From: Xanthoparmelia taractica
Lineage: Eukaryota; Ascomycota; Lecanoromycetes; Lecanorales; Parmeliaceae
Length of the DNA: 64,000 nt
Assembly (NCBI GenBank): GCA_033085395.1
Contig: JANQBS010000115.1
Coordinates: 1 to 64,000 of the forward strand
Direction: 5' to 3'
This document shows positions 10,257-21,345 of this stretch, one piece after another. A model generated the notes under the pieces. The model was given only the letters and a program-made list of their open reading frames with translations, was not told where the DNA came from and ran no database searches. Position 1 is the stretch's first letter. Each line of letters begins with the position of its first letter. The position numbers and the translations under genes are program-made.

Positions 10257-12645
10257 ATGCCTGGTCTTCCTGGTAAAGAGCCTTTCTATAACGTACTTAA
10301 TCATTGTACTCTCATTTTGTTTTCGTCATATACTAGAACGTGTGTTAACGTTAGACTATAGCTGCAGATACTATACGCATACTAGTAGCCACAGATAGCC
10401 ATGTTGGCTACGCTGAGCGAGACCCTATCCGTGGTGACGACAGTTGGAAGAGTTTCCACGAGGTCATGTGCTTGGCGAAAGAGAAAGATGTCGACATGGT
10501 ACTATTGGCCGGGGACCTCTTCCATGATAATAAGCCGTCAAGGAAGGCTATGTTCAACGTCATGCGGTCTCTTAGGATGAACTGCTACGGAGAGAAGCCC
10601 TGCGAGCTGGAGATGCTTAGTGATAGCAGCGAGGTGTTTGAAGGGTACGGCAACATAAGACATCAGTGTTTGAGCATACAGGCAGCTAATAAGCGTTCCA
10701 GTTCATTCAACCACGTCAATTACGAAGATCCAGATATTAATGTCGCTATCCCGGTCTTTTCCATACACGGTAATCACGATGACCCGTCAGGGGTACGTTG
10801 AGGTCGGTCAAGAGAAGCTGAGACTTGGTAGGCTCACAATTGCTAGGATGGCCGTTTTGCAGCTCTCGATTTGCTCCAAGCAGCCGGTCTAGTCAACTAC
10901 TACGGACGGACACCGGAAGCAGACAACCTTCAGATCAAGCCTGTACTTTTACAAAAGGGAAACACAAAGCTTGCTCTGTATGGCTTGAGTAACGTGAGGG
11001 ATGAGCGGCTCTACCGGACCTTTGAAGCTGGGAAGGTCAAGTTCTTCCAGCCAGGCACACAGAAACAGGATTGGTTCAATCTCATCAGTGTCCATCAAAA
11101 CCAGTAGGTCTTGCCTTTCGGAGGGAAGGCATCTTTGCTAAAACGAAGAATAGCTACGCGCACACCGAGAAGGGGTATCTACCAGAAGAGTTCCTCCCAG
11201 ATTTTCTGGATATGGTCATATGGGGTCACGAACACGAGTGCCTTATCGATCCAAAATACAACCCAGAGATGAACTTCCATGTCATGCAGCCGGGATCTTC
11301 AGTTGCCACATCACTCATGCCAGGCGAGGCGGTACCAAAACACGTTGCCGTGCTGAGCATTACGGGCCGAGATTTCTCGGTGGAGACAATCCGATTGAAG
11401 ACGGTTAGACCTTTCGTGATGAGAGAAATCGTCTTGTCTGAAGAGAAGGAAGCAATGAAGCTTGCGAAAAAGGCTAATAACCGTACGGCTCTCACTCAGT
11501 TCCTCACGGGCATTGTTGACGACATGATCGAACAAGCCAAGGGAGAATGGAAGGCGGCTCAAGGGGACGAGGAACAAGACGATGATGAGGAACCACCCTT
11601 GCCGCTGATCAGACTGCGGGTGGAGTATACTGCACCTGAAGGGGGTAACTTCGATTGCGAAAATCCACAACGCTTTTCGAATCGTTTTACCGAAAAGGTT
11701 GCTAATGTCAAGGATGTGGTGCAGTTCTATCGAAAGAAGAAAGGGGTCGCTAAGAGAGCGCTGAATGGTGCGGAGATGCCTGAAGAGTCTATGCTTGCAT
11801 CACTCGCCATCGACTCGGTGAAAGTAGAACAGCTCGTGCGAGAGTTTCTCGACGCGCAGTCCCTCACAATATTTCCCCAGAACTCCTTCGGTGACGCGGT
11901 CAGCCAGTTCATTGACAAAGATGACAAGCACGCAATGGAGCTGTTCGTCACCGAGAACTTGTCTAAGCAAGTTGAGCAATTGATGGCCATGGACGCAGTG
12001 GACGAAAACAACATCCAAGATGCGATGGAGCATGGCAAATCGCATCTTGAAGAGCTCTTTGCCTCGGGTCATCGATCGATGCGGAAGAAAACAAAGCGGA
12101 AGCCTCGTCCGGACGGCTGGGACTCCGACCTCAACGGTTCATGGGAGGATCAACCAGCTGCGGTTCATCGGTCAGATCTTGAGGACGAAGACGAGGACGA
12201 ATCAGATGAGCCAGCGGCCAAGCCTACAGCGAAAGGTCGAGGAAAAGCAGCGCCGAAAAAGGCGGCTGCCCCATCCAAGAAACCAGCTCCCGCGAGGAAC
12301 TCAAAGAGTAAGAAGAAAGTCGTTGAGTCAGAAAATGAAGAAGACGAAGACGTGGTTATGATTGATTCTGATGAAGACGAGAGCCAACTCTTCGTCAAGC
12401 AAGAACCATCTACGCGAGGAACCAAGAGAGCAGCACCGGCGAAAGCGCCAGCACCCAAGCGTGCACCTGCTTGGGCGGCTGCAACAAAGGCCAGCAAGCA
12501 ATCGCAGCTGAACTTTTCCCAAGCTGCCACTCAGCCCAGGGCTGGAGGGAAGAAGGTACAGGGGGTGAGTGATGATGACATATCTGATGACGACGATGCC
12601 TTTGAGCCCGCACCTTCAGCGCGGTCTGCGAGGAGTCGACGTTGA
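10257..12645 (+). CDS. MRE11: MRE11 double-strand break repair nuclease
   Basis: Nuclease subunit of the Mre11-Rad50-Nbs1 complex, which senses and processes DNA breaks in the nucleus. Exons 10257-10272, 10362-10792, 10847-11103 and 11154-12645 give 731 residues, the usual length for the fungal protein. The N-terminus reads MPGLP-AADTIRILVATDSH, with the first aspartate/histidine metal motif. AGDLFHDNKPS supplies the second phosphoesterase motif and HGNHDDPSG the third. Splicing at 11104-11153 creates VHQNH, and WGHEHEC follows. The central part matches the Mre11 DNA-binding domain. The C-terminal 180 residues are acidic/lysine-rich and end in an Arg/Ser-rich tail, as in other eukaryotic Mre11 proteins. 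The second motif-I residue is Ser in TDSH where most fungi have Asn; the metal ligands are kept. Intact. Confidence 0.96.
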
Positions 12646-13821
12646 GATGTGATGTTTTGGTGAAGGGAAGTAGTGTTTGATGTTCTTGGAGAAAAGTCCT
12701 CATTGCTAGCAGAGCGTGTACAGTATTCCATGGAGCTGACGTGTGAACGAGCATTACCAACATTGATACCCATGCTAGATGACAGTAGAATAAAAAGGGG
12801 AGGTCTTTCAGTCAATTTGCTTCAGATATGGTTCATATACAGCAATTTTCCTACAAGTGCTGACGCCGCAAATCTTTTCCTCGCCTCTACTGTGGAGGAT
12901 CGAGATGCTACAAGCCCAAATCAGATTATAAGTGAGATGATGTATGCTTTTGTATGAAGCAGTCGAATTCTCTAACCGGGTAGGACCGAGCTATATCCGG
13001 TGCCTTGAGTCAAGAGGACCAATGGCAGGAGGCCTAGACTCTTGGAAGTGCCAAAGGTACATGCATTCAAGCCATGTGTTTCCGTCCACCCCAATCTTGA
13101 AACCCGAAAGTCAATGGTCGGTTCCGTATTAGCGAAAGCTGGGGCAAGTCTCCATTCGTGCGAGCACTTGATATTGACTTCTTTTACCTCTCTCAGCCGG
13201 ACTCTCAGCGAACCTTCATACCTGTGTGCGTTCAGGTTATGCCTTACTCAAGATGCTGGGATGATGAAAATGTACATAAGCACACTGCAAGGCATGCGGA
13301 TTCCGGTCGAAGCCGTTGAACCGGCGATCTATCTCTTCCTTCTTTGGGGTGTGCTTAGTCGAAGGGAATGACTGAAGGAGGCAGGTTGGGAAGATGGAAC
13401 GGTCTAGATTGTTACAGAGCTGCATAGGCGGGACCGCTGACGTCTAATTTGCGGATGAAGGTGTAAGAATGCCAATGTGAAAGCGTATCGCATGAGGGGT
13501 TGACCCCGCCTGGTTGGATCTCTTCACTCAATGAGTACTGAGTTTGCGAAGATGGTGTGAAGAATGACGTTATATTTTGGATTTTTGGTGTAGCTTGAAG
13601 ATTGTATGTGGGGTTGGGCATCCTCTTCGCCATGCCTCTTTCGCGGAGTCAGGGAGAAGATCCTAAAGGACACTTCTGTAGATATTTGACACTCATCTCC
13701 TCTCTCAATCTCTGAACTTCATTGTCCAAATATTTTACAACTACTTGCATACATCTACTCATAGTGACAATTAACAAGAAAAGAAGTACGCAAGGAACAT
13801 CACCCACTAAACACACCCATC
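12646..13821. other. Intergenic, no gene supported
   Basis: About 1.2 kb between MRE11 and the aldehyde dehydrogenase. It contains only short open frames without motifs or splice logic. The final 130 bases form a C/A-rich leader ahead of the dehydrogenase ATG. Confidence 0.4.
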
Positions 13822-15584
13822 ATGTCTGTTTCAGTCACCCTAGAAACGCCTGCATCAGGCAAATATGAGCAACCCACTGGACTGTGAGTCTTTCAAGCAT
13901 CCTCAATTTCTTCACATCAAAGCATACCATTTGTGGCGACCCCTGCGCTGTCATCGCATGTACCCCGCACCTTGATCCTTTTGACATGTCGGCGCCCCCA
14001 CCAAATGTTCTAGACCGCACGCTGAACCGGGTGATTGCAGTTTCATCAACAACGAGTTCGTCAAAGGTCAAGACGGAAAGACTTTTGAGACCATCAACCC
14101 TTCCACCGAGAAACCAATCTGCGAAGTCCACGAAGCCACAGAAAAAGATGTCGACCACGCTGTCTCCGTCGCCCGCAAGACCTTTGAGACCTCGTGGAAG
14201 AACGTCACCCCGGAGCAGCGAGGCAAATACCTAGTGAAGCTCGCAGATCTATTCGAACAGAATCTCGAACTCCTCGCGTCGATTGAATCGTTAGACAATG
14301 GCAAAGCGCTCAGCATGGCCAAGGTCGATATTGGCATGTGCGCCGGATGCCTTAGATATTACGGCGGCTGGGCAGACAAGATTCACGGCAAAGTCATTGA
14401 GACGAACTCGGAGACTTTTAATTACACTAAGCAGGAGCCCGTCTGTCCACCCAACCCTCTCACCGAAGGAATTCGGAGCTGATAGAAACCTGTCTAGATC
14501 GGCGTCTGCGGCCAAATCATCCCCTGGAACTTCCCTCTTCTCATGTGGGCATGGAAGATTGGCCCTGCCATCGCCTGCGGCAACGTCGTCGTTCTTAAAT
14601 CCGCCGAACAAACTCCCCTCGGCGCTCTCTACGCCGCCAAGCTCGTTAAAGAAGCCGGTTTCCCACCCGGTGTCATCAACATCCTTTCCGGTTTCGGCAA
14701 GGTAGCAGGTGCTGCCATTTCGGCCCACATGGACGTTGACAAGGTCGCTTTCACTGGATCTACTATTGTTGGCCGACAGATTATGAAAGCGGCTGCGGGC
14801 TCGAATTTGAAGAAGGTTACCCTGGAACTCGGTGGCAAGAGCCCAAATATTGTATTTGACGATGCGGATATTGAAAACGCTATTTCGTGGGTCAACTTTG
14901 GTATTTTCTTCAACCACGGCCAATGCTGTTGCGCTGGGTCTAGGATTTATGTTCAGGAGGGTGTCTATGACAAATTTGTTGAAGCTTTCAAGGCCAGGGC
15001 GCAGAAGAACGTTGTTGGTGACCCATTCGGCGCGGACACGTTCCAGGGTCCTCAAGTCTCCCAGCTGCAATACGATCGTATCATGGGGCAAGTCTCACTT
15101 ACACTCAGCTTGCGCCAAGTAGACATACTAATACGAACGCAGATACATTGATGTCGGTAAGAAAGAGGGCGCCAAAGTCGAAATCGGCGGCGAGCGCCAC
15201 GGCAAAGAGGGCTACTACATCCAACCGACCATCTTCTCCGGCGTCTCCGAAGACATGAAGATAATGCAAGAAGAAATCTTCGGTCCCGTCTGCTCCATCG
15301 CCAAGTTCAAGACCGAAGACGACGCCATCCGCCTCGGCAACACCACCACCTACGGTCTCGCCGCCGCCGTCCACACGTCCAGCCTCAACACCGCCATCCG
15401 AGTCAGCAACGCCTTGAAGGCTGGCACCGTCTGGGTGAACCAGTACAACATGCTGCATCACACCCTACCGTTCGGCGGCTACAAGGAAAGCGGTATCGGG
15501 CGAGAGCTGGGTGAGGCTGCGTTGGCGAATTATAGCCAGACGAAGACTGTGTCGATTCGTCTTGGCGATGCTCTGTTCGGTTAA
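13822..15584 (+). CDS. NAD(P)+-dependent aldehyde dehydrogenase
   Basis: Oxidises aldehydes to carboxylic acids; the closest type is the fungal ALDH1/2-like family used in ethanol/acetaldehyde and other aldehyde metabolism. Exons 13822-13883, 14041-14440, 14498-15087 and 15143-15584 give 497 residues, the family norm. Motifs in order: GLFINNEFV at the start, GQIIPWNFPLLM, FTGSTIVGRQI (cofactor site), the ELGGKSPNIVF glutamate region, NHGQCCCAGSR with the catalytic cysteine at about 298, and the EIFGPV and NALKAGTVWVNQYN regions near the end. Intron 2 starts with GTCTGT, a weak donor. Intron 3 (15088-15142) starts with GC (GCAAGT) and has a strong TACTAAT branch site. Only this GC-AG splice keeps the frame. 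No mitochondrial presequence is evident, so a cytosolic enzyme is likely. Confidence 0.95.
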
Positions 15585-15976
15585 GAATCAAGCGAGGGAT
15601 GTAAAAGGATTTGATTGCTATGGATGTCGCAACTGGTGGCTTTTGTACTTATCCAGCTGGCAACTTGAATTTGATGAATAACACGACCGTTTTGCACGTA
15701 TAGTTACCCTGCGCCTTGTTTGAAATCCTGGAACATTGCCACAAACGTGTTCCCCAGCTGCACGCCGCACCTCCGACCCAACGTACGAAGAGAGGAGTGT
15801 TGTTCATGCCTGCATCATTGCACGGGGTACAGGAAAGCCAGTCTGAGCCGTGTCTTGTTTTGATGTCGAGGTAAATATGTATGTAGTGGAAGCGTAGAGT
15901 CGTTCGGATCAAGTCGAGTACATAGAAGCTCACTGTTGAACGAGAGCAAACCTGGGAACCCTCACGCTTATGCCTA
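15585..15976. other. Convergent 3' spacer
   Basis: Between the aldehyde dehydrogenase and fumarylacetoacetase stop codons, which face each other. No gene seen. Confidence 0.4.
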
Positions 15977-17339
15977 CTACATTCTCACCGCCGGTTCAAT
16001 CATCCCAGCACACTCGCCGAACCCTACAAGCCCACCTTCCTCACCTCCAGCCCACCCCTTCAACGTCACCGTATCATAGTCTTCCAAGAAAGTCCTCTCC
16101 TCTCCTCCTTGTAGCCGTACCGCATTCTTGCCATTCGCACTGAGCTCCAGTATGCTACCGGACGTAGTGGCGGGCTCTGTTCCGCTCACGGTTCCTGATC
16201 CCAGGAGATCACCTACTTGCATGGGGCAGCCGCCGGCTGTGTGATGTGCGAGCATTTGGGGGAAGGAGAAGAGGAGGTTTTTGCCGTTTGTGCGTGTGAT
16301 TGTGGTTGAGGTGCCGGATTTTGCTGCAGGTGACTGTTAGCAAGTACCCTTATTGAAATTGCTCCGGTGGGTGGGAATGGGCCATACTTTTCAACTCAAC
16401 CTCGAGGTTCAGGTCGTAGACATTTTCCTTCTTGCCTTGTTGCAGATATGGCAGGAGTTCGGTCTCGTTTTCAATTCCTCGGGTTCTGAACGGCTCCAAC
16501 GCATCCGTCAAGACGACCCATGCGCTGACGCTGGTGCCGAAGTTCTTCGAGTTGAGCGGCCCGAGTGGTACCATTTCCCATCCCTGTATGTCCCTTGCAG
16601 ACCAGTCGTTCATCAAGACCAAGCCGAAGATATTCTCCTCCGCGTCTTTGATAGACACGGGCTCCCCCATTTTGTTGGACTTGCACAAGAACGCACCCAG
16701 CTCAAGCTCAAAGTCCAGACGCTGGGATGGCGAGAAGATTGGTTTTGGGATCTGCGCTGTCGGATCCTCTATGATCTGGCCATGCGGTCTGCGGATCGGA
16801 GTGCCGGAGACAACGACTGAGGAAGCCCGGCCATGGTAGCCGACGGGCAAATGGGTGTAGTTCGGGTTCAGGGCATGGCCGATGCCGCGAATCAGGGCAC
16901 TGGAGTTCTGTGCATGGTGCTTGCCGACGAAGAAGTCGGTGTAGTCGCCGATGCGGAATGGGAGGTGGGTCGTGACATCTTTCAGTGGGAAGAGGGCCCC
17001 TTTGTCGTAGGGTTCCGTGAAGCCCTTGGCGGGGCTGAACTTTGAGCCTTCTGCAAAGACCTTTTGGAGATATTGACGGACCTCTCGGTGCACGGTACGT
17101 CCTAATGCTGCGAAGTCGTTGAGGGCGGGTTGAGAGAAGACGTCCAGATGTGATGTTATGGCTGGACAACCCGAGAAGCCTGAATGAGAGGCGAAGACGG
17201 AGAGATCGAGAGCATACTTTCCAATTGCTACTCCGACATGCGGAGAAGATGATGCGGGTGTCGTGATTATGCCGAAAGGAATGTTGGCGAGGGAGAAAAG
17301 GGAGTCAGTGGGGACATCTATCCATGATTTTGGGGCCAT
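15977..17339 (-). CDS. fahA: Fumarylacetoacetase (fumarylacetoacetate hydrolase)
   Basis: Catalyses the last step of phenylalanine/tyrosine catabolism, cleaving fumarylacetoacetate to fumarate and acetoacetate. Two exons, 17339-16388 and 16323-15977 on the minus strand, give 432 residues. Visible family motifs are FGIITTP at the small N-terminal domain, DYTDFFVGKHHAQN with metal and substrate residues, LPVGYHGRASSVV, FELELGAFL, and the LVLMNDWSARDIQGWE signature with NSKNFGTSVS after it. The C-terminal exon carries FSFPQMLAHHTAGGCPMQVGDLLGSGT-type residues. The 64-nt intron has a GCTAAC branch point; the acceptor immediately after it is skipped in favour of CTGCAG downstream, which is the one that keeps the frame. 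The other homogentisate-pathway genes, clustered with this gene in some fungi, are not next to it here. Confidence 0.96.
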
Positions 17340-18084
17340 TGCTTTCTGACAGCGTGCTCGTGGGCACCTTGACAGCTTTGTTTGTAAAGCTTCGAGTCTT
17401 TGAGGTTCGCCATAGTCTATAGCCCATAAGACTACTTTAGTTGATGCACTGTCAGCACTAATGCAGCTTTTGCATTGCGGTGCCTTGGGGGCGCGCGCGC
17501 GCGCCCCATTTCTGGGATTTTTTGCTGTAGTTGATACGTGAGTAGAGTCAACTCATGAAGTGAACCATAGAAAGCACATTCAAGTGGACAATACTCTTGC
17601 AAATCGACGGTCCAATGCTTGAGCTATTCCACGAACTTGTATATACCTTCCTGATATAGCACTATCATTAGCTGCAGATGACTTGCAGTAGCGAGGATCT
17701 ATAGCATAGACTATAGCCGTCGTGTCGTCCCTGCTCCCTCACTCCCTTAAGGTGCTCGCTTCATCGCCGTCGTCCTCTTGAGCACCGACGGAAGCACTCT
17801 AATATATGACACAGGATATCATGATTTTGCTACCGTTGATCACACTGTTGCTGAAAAGTGTAAGTATGTTTTCAGATGGTTGTTCTGTGTGGGGAGAAAG
17901 GTATCATGAGTGCCGAGGCGCGCTAACGCCTAATCTAGACAAGCCTGGAAGTATCGAGACTTCTTCTGATAACCCGAAAAAACGACAACCGCTGCAGTAC
18001 TGCGGAAAAACTACCCAAGAAGGAATTAACAATGACATGCATGTACTTGTATGTGTGTATGCTAGTCGCTATTGCAGAGTCCGA
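17340..18084. other. Intergenic with GC-alternating palindrome
   Basis: Promoter side of fahA on the left and the 3' side of the UbiA-like gene on the right. It holds an alternating G/C palindrome near 17487-17507, described separately. An open frame beginning at 17806 has no recognisable content and was not called. Confidence 0.4.
17487..17507. repeat. Alternating GC palindrome upstream of fahA
   Basis: A self-complementary tract of G-run, eight or so GC steps and C-run, about 150 bases upstream of the fahA start. Alternating GC of this type can adopt Z-DNA or a cruciform. Confidence 0.8.
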
Positions 18085-19170
18085 TCAAGTAGAAACAGAG
18101 ACAGAAAGCCAATAGTCGGTGTAGCTCTCCTTAAAGCCCCGCCTTTCCGGCTGCAGGAATGCAGTATCCAGGAAAACATTGTGGTCTTTGACCAAGGGTA
18201 AAACATAGAGACTCATCAACCAAATTGCCCAGACCTGCCATGACAAGTGATCCGCCAGATGACTTCGCATACAAAACATCCGGAAGGCGAGATAAATCCC
18301 GATCGTTACGGGAAATATAAAGGCAAGCAACCCAAGCCTTAAATACAGTGGGTACACCACCAACCATGCGAGGACCGGCACTGCTACAGACCACCAGTCA
18401 CGCTATCACCCCACACCAAAGGTACCATCTGTCGATTCCGCAGCTTATCGCCGGCAACGTCTTTTGGATCCTGAAGGTGCATAGTCGAGAGTATAACCGC
18501 GGATATGATGAGAATCCAATAGATACCACTTTCTTGCAATGTACTACCAGCGCCGCACGCCACTCCCACCGAGGCCGCATTGTACAAGCCAAATGCAATG
18601 GCGATGATCACATTTCGTCCTACAATGCTCTCGCCGCCTTGGAGATCGTTGTACATCCACGTAAGGCCGAACAGTAGCGATGTCTCTTGCCATGCGCCCA
18701 AAGAAAAAGTAATGGCCAAAATGATAGGCATCACGATCAGTAATAGCCTTCGCATTTGTGCTGGAGTCACACGACCCGCGGGACCTGGCCGCCACGGCTT
18801 GTTGAGACGATCCTCTGCGACTGATATTGGGAGCCGCTGATTGGCGAGGTCGAAGAAAATCATATTCAACCAATTCCAGGCAAGCACGGACGGTGTACGA
18901 GCGAGGACGGCATAGAAGCTGGTGGCCTTACTAGTTGTCAAGACTGGGCCCGCGAGGGCTCCAAAAATGCCGAATGCCGTATCTGAGACAATGAATGTGA
19001 TCAAGTCGCTTTCAGTAAGTAACCAGAAGGTCTTGAGTGCATCCTTGACGTAGAATATACAAGCTGTGTCTCCAATCAGCAAAGCCTTCAAGCAGATGGT
19101 ATAAACTGCACATTTCGCTGTGTAGGTGACTCACAGCTGGCAGCTTCCTCAGACGTTGAAGAGTAAACAT
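18085..19170 (-). pseudogene. UbiA-family membrane prenyltransferase/cyclase homologue, frameshifted
   Basis: UbiA proteins are polytopic membrane enzymes that bind prenyl diphosphates; fungal members include prenyltransferases and terpene cyclases of metabolite clusters. Exon 1 (19170-19135, MFTLQRLRKLPA) is joined through a 49-nt GTGAGT...AAG intron (19086-19134), phase 0, to ALLIGDTACIFYVKD. The first Asp-rich region is LNMIFFDLANQR, followed by EDRLNKPWRPGPAGR; the second is DPKDVAGDKLRNRQ. Several hydrophobic helices follow. After PLVWGDSV the frame runs into a stop, while the adjacent frame continues directly with VAVPVLAWLVVYPLYL and an intact C-terminal membrane region ending at 18085. 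This fits loss of one nucleotide near 18395-18403. A 26-nt intron would also restore the frame but is too short to be credible. A TATAAAA box lies on the minus strand at 19293-19287. Confidence 0.7.
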
Positions 19171-19286
19171 GGTTGAAAGCATATCCGAGTATGAGGTCTA
19201 TACACTGAGGATATGATACATGCAGTACAGGGTATGTGTTCAGGAGATTTAAGACCAAGGAATTAACGATGAGTGCAGTAGGATCA

Positions 19287-19293
19287 TTTTATA
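19287..19293 (-). promoter_or_regulatory. TATA box of UbiA-like gene
   Basis: TATAAAA on the minus strand, about 117 bases before the proposed ATG at 19170, a normal spacing for a fungal promoter. Its survival suggests that the gene was functional until recently. Confidence 0.5.
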
Positions 19294-19850
19294 GCGTGAT
19301 GAGCTCCTTTCCGAATGGGGTATGACGTCTCCGGGGAGTGATACAAATAGATATAGGAAGGGAGGGGCCGTGCTTGATGTCGGTCAGGTCTAGTAAGAGA
19401 CATTCGAGCAGTGTTATCCTTCGGTCACGTTCTACTTGTTTTCTGGGCTAACACCACGAGGCTATGACTCTGCGTAGGCGAAAGCCCCTCTTTTCTCTCC
19501 CTTTAGGGCTACCATGCACAGCCCACAGACATGGTCAATCCATGGTCAGGGTTCCCTTAGTTTGTCATATTCCGAAGACCTTCTCCACTTCTCATAGCGA
19601 TCGCCTGGCTCACTGTCATTGGCGAGTGCTGGACGAGGAATTACGTCCCATGATCAAGGTTAGATAAGAGGGCTCCTATCGGAGTCGTGGACATTGGCAA
19701 TTACCAAATTAGTCAATCTCTCAACTCTCAAACTCTGGGGAAGATCTACGGCTACGCAATATGCGCAGTCATGGTCCAGTTTGGTAGGGCACCATCTTCC
19801 CCTTGCTAATCCCGATCATCCGCGAATATTTAAAATCCATGCATTTTCGA

Positions 19851-19904
19851 CACGTGTGAATCAAGCGTGACTTCCACGTGCGGATCTAAGATGATTACCA
19901 CGTG
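19851..19904. promoter_or_regulatory. Three CACGTG E-boxes at exact 24-bp spacing
   Basis: CACGTG occurs at 19851, 19875 and 19899, each unit beginning CACGTG[T/C]G[A/G]ATC. The units resemble one another only around the E-box, so this is either an old tandem duplication or a selected array. CACGTG is the site of bHLH factors (for example Cbf1- or SREBP-type factors in fungi). It lies about 680 bases upstream of the UbiA-like start. Confidence 0.5.
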
Positions 19905-21074
19905 TGGATCTGGGGTTGCTGATGTCATCATAACTGGTGTCGAACTTGACTAGATTATAATTTATGGTGTGTTGGCTGAAGATGGTCTATTGGAAAATAA
20001 AAGCCCCCAGTCTTATGTACAGCTGATTATCCTGGCTTCTCATACTGATGATAGGGAACAGTGTTGCATTATGACGGTGGCGATCATTCAATTCGTATCG
20101 CAGTATGATTTGGGCTATACGACTCCACCTAGGATCTTACTAAGTCAGCATTGTGACTAGCTTAGACAAGATCTAGATTCGCGGAACAGATCTCAGTTCT
20201 CGTGGTACCTCTTCGATTAAGGGTTCGAAGACACTGGCAATTCCCATATGGGACGACTTATGTCCTCTCAGGGACATCGATGAAAATAGAACGCAGTCTA
20301 AAACGTTCAATAGTCGCATGCGGAGCCGTCGACCTATTTGGAAACAGCGCTCGGATGCAAAGCTCGAGATGCATTCTCGATCGATGATCACGATCAAGAG
20401 AGGTCAGTGGACATGATTTCCATAAGGCAGTGCAGAACGAACAGGGAGACTGTGTCGCACGACTCCGCCACCTGTCAGACTTCGATCATGTGTATTTCAA
20501 ATAATTTTGCAGACTGCGGATCCGATTGTTTTACTGTTTGAGTGTGTCACGGGTCTACTTCAATGCCGGAGCCAATCTGAGATCGCAAGCCTCCCCTCAT
20601 GTCAAGTCAAAACGGCAGCAAACCTAAAATATATCGCACACAAATTCCTAGGGCTTAATGAGCTCAGGTTGACCTCAGGAAAATTGGGGAGTCATTACAG
20701 ACTAGTGTGCGCTATTCTGCATCAATGCATTTAGCTGAAGACATCGATAAGACGCTGACTCTGCTATACTCATCGACCACCACCCAAACCAATCACCGTG
20801 GCCGTGATCCGCGCCACCAGCAAGCTCATCCGCCTCAACACATTTGTGGAGCTCGCAATCACACTACTCGCCGTCGAAGGGACTGTGCCTAGAGGCGGGG
20901 TCGGTGGGGGCATTGAGCTCGTTGCTGGCTTAAAATCTAGGGCCAAAATTTGAAGGAGACAGCCAGGTCAAGATCCGAAGTCGTCTGCCATATGGTTCAT
21001 CTGCACTGATAGCCTGATTACTAGATCTGTCATTGAGCGCGAGGTATATCGATCTATGCCCATTGCAGCTACAG

Positions 21075-21345
21075 CGGAAGGCTCGATCATCAAGAGCAGT
21101 CGCTGCGCAAAAGCTGCAATTGTGCCCACTGCATAAGGATGCCATATTTGATTCTCCTGTGAGTCGGCGCAGTCTGCAATGCCCCGGATAACTAGACAAT
21201 GCGTCTGATCCATAAATCCAACGGCCTCCCTTTCAGGGCATTCGCACGATAGGATGGCACTGCCCTTCAATCTTGCCCCTGAGCTAGGAGTCTTTGACAG
21301 CGCTGTCTCCAGGTGCGATGTGCGCTGATCAAACACTGGATGCTG
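21075..21345 (-). pseudogene. Fragment of nucleoside-phosphorylase-like (PNP_UDP) domain
   Basis: On the minus strand, EREAVGFMDQTHCLVIRGI followed by ADCADSQEN and HPYAVGTIAAFAQRLLL matches the end of the phosphorylase-like domain found at the N-terminus of many fungal NLR proteins (consensus EMEAAGLM..., CLVIRGICDYADSHKN, Y-A-A-x-x-A). Just upstream, in a second frame, LISAHRTWRQR resembles the preceding LIASGNQVMK segment. The two parts are out of frame, no Walker motif or NACHT region follows, and both ends fade into non-coding DNA. It is therefore a decayed relic, probably of another NLR-type gene. Confidence 0.65.

Larger units (their letters stand above)
19171..21074. other. Long gene-free stretch with E-box array
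   Basis: Apart from the TATA box near 19290 and the three spaced CACGTG sites at 19851-19904, I see nothing that can be called. Open frames are short, unconserved-looking and without splice support. It may be decayed coding DNA, as the fragment just to the right suggests. Confidence 0.4.

Noticed and set aside
13042..13371. 109-codon plus-strand frame between MRE11 and the aldehyde dehydrogenase
   Set aside because: No domain, promoter or intron support; overlapping frames of similar length exist nearby.
14291..15091. 266-codon minus-strand frame over the aldehyde dehydrogenase
   Set aside because: Lies exactly opposite conserved ALDH exons; a shadow frame.
18370..18410. A 26-nt intron (GTGATA...TAG) that would restore the UbiA frame
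   Set aside because: Shorter than any credible fungal intron and it would delete a conserved segment; a one-base loss is simpler.
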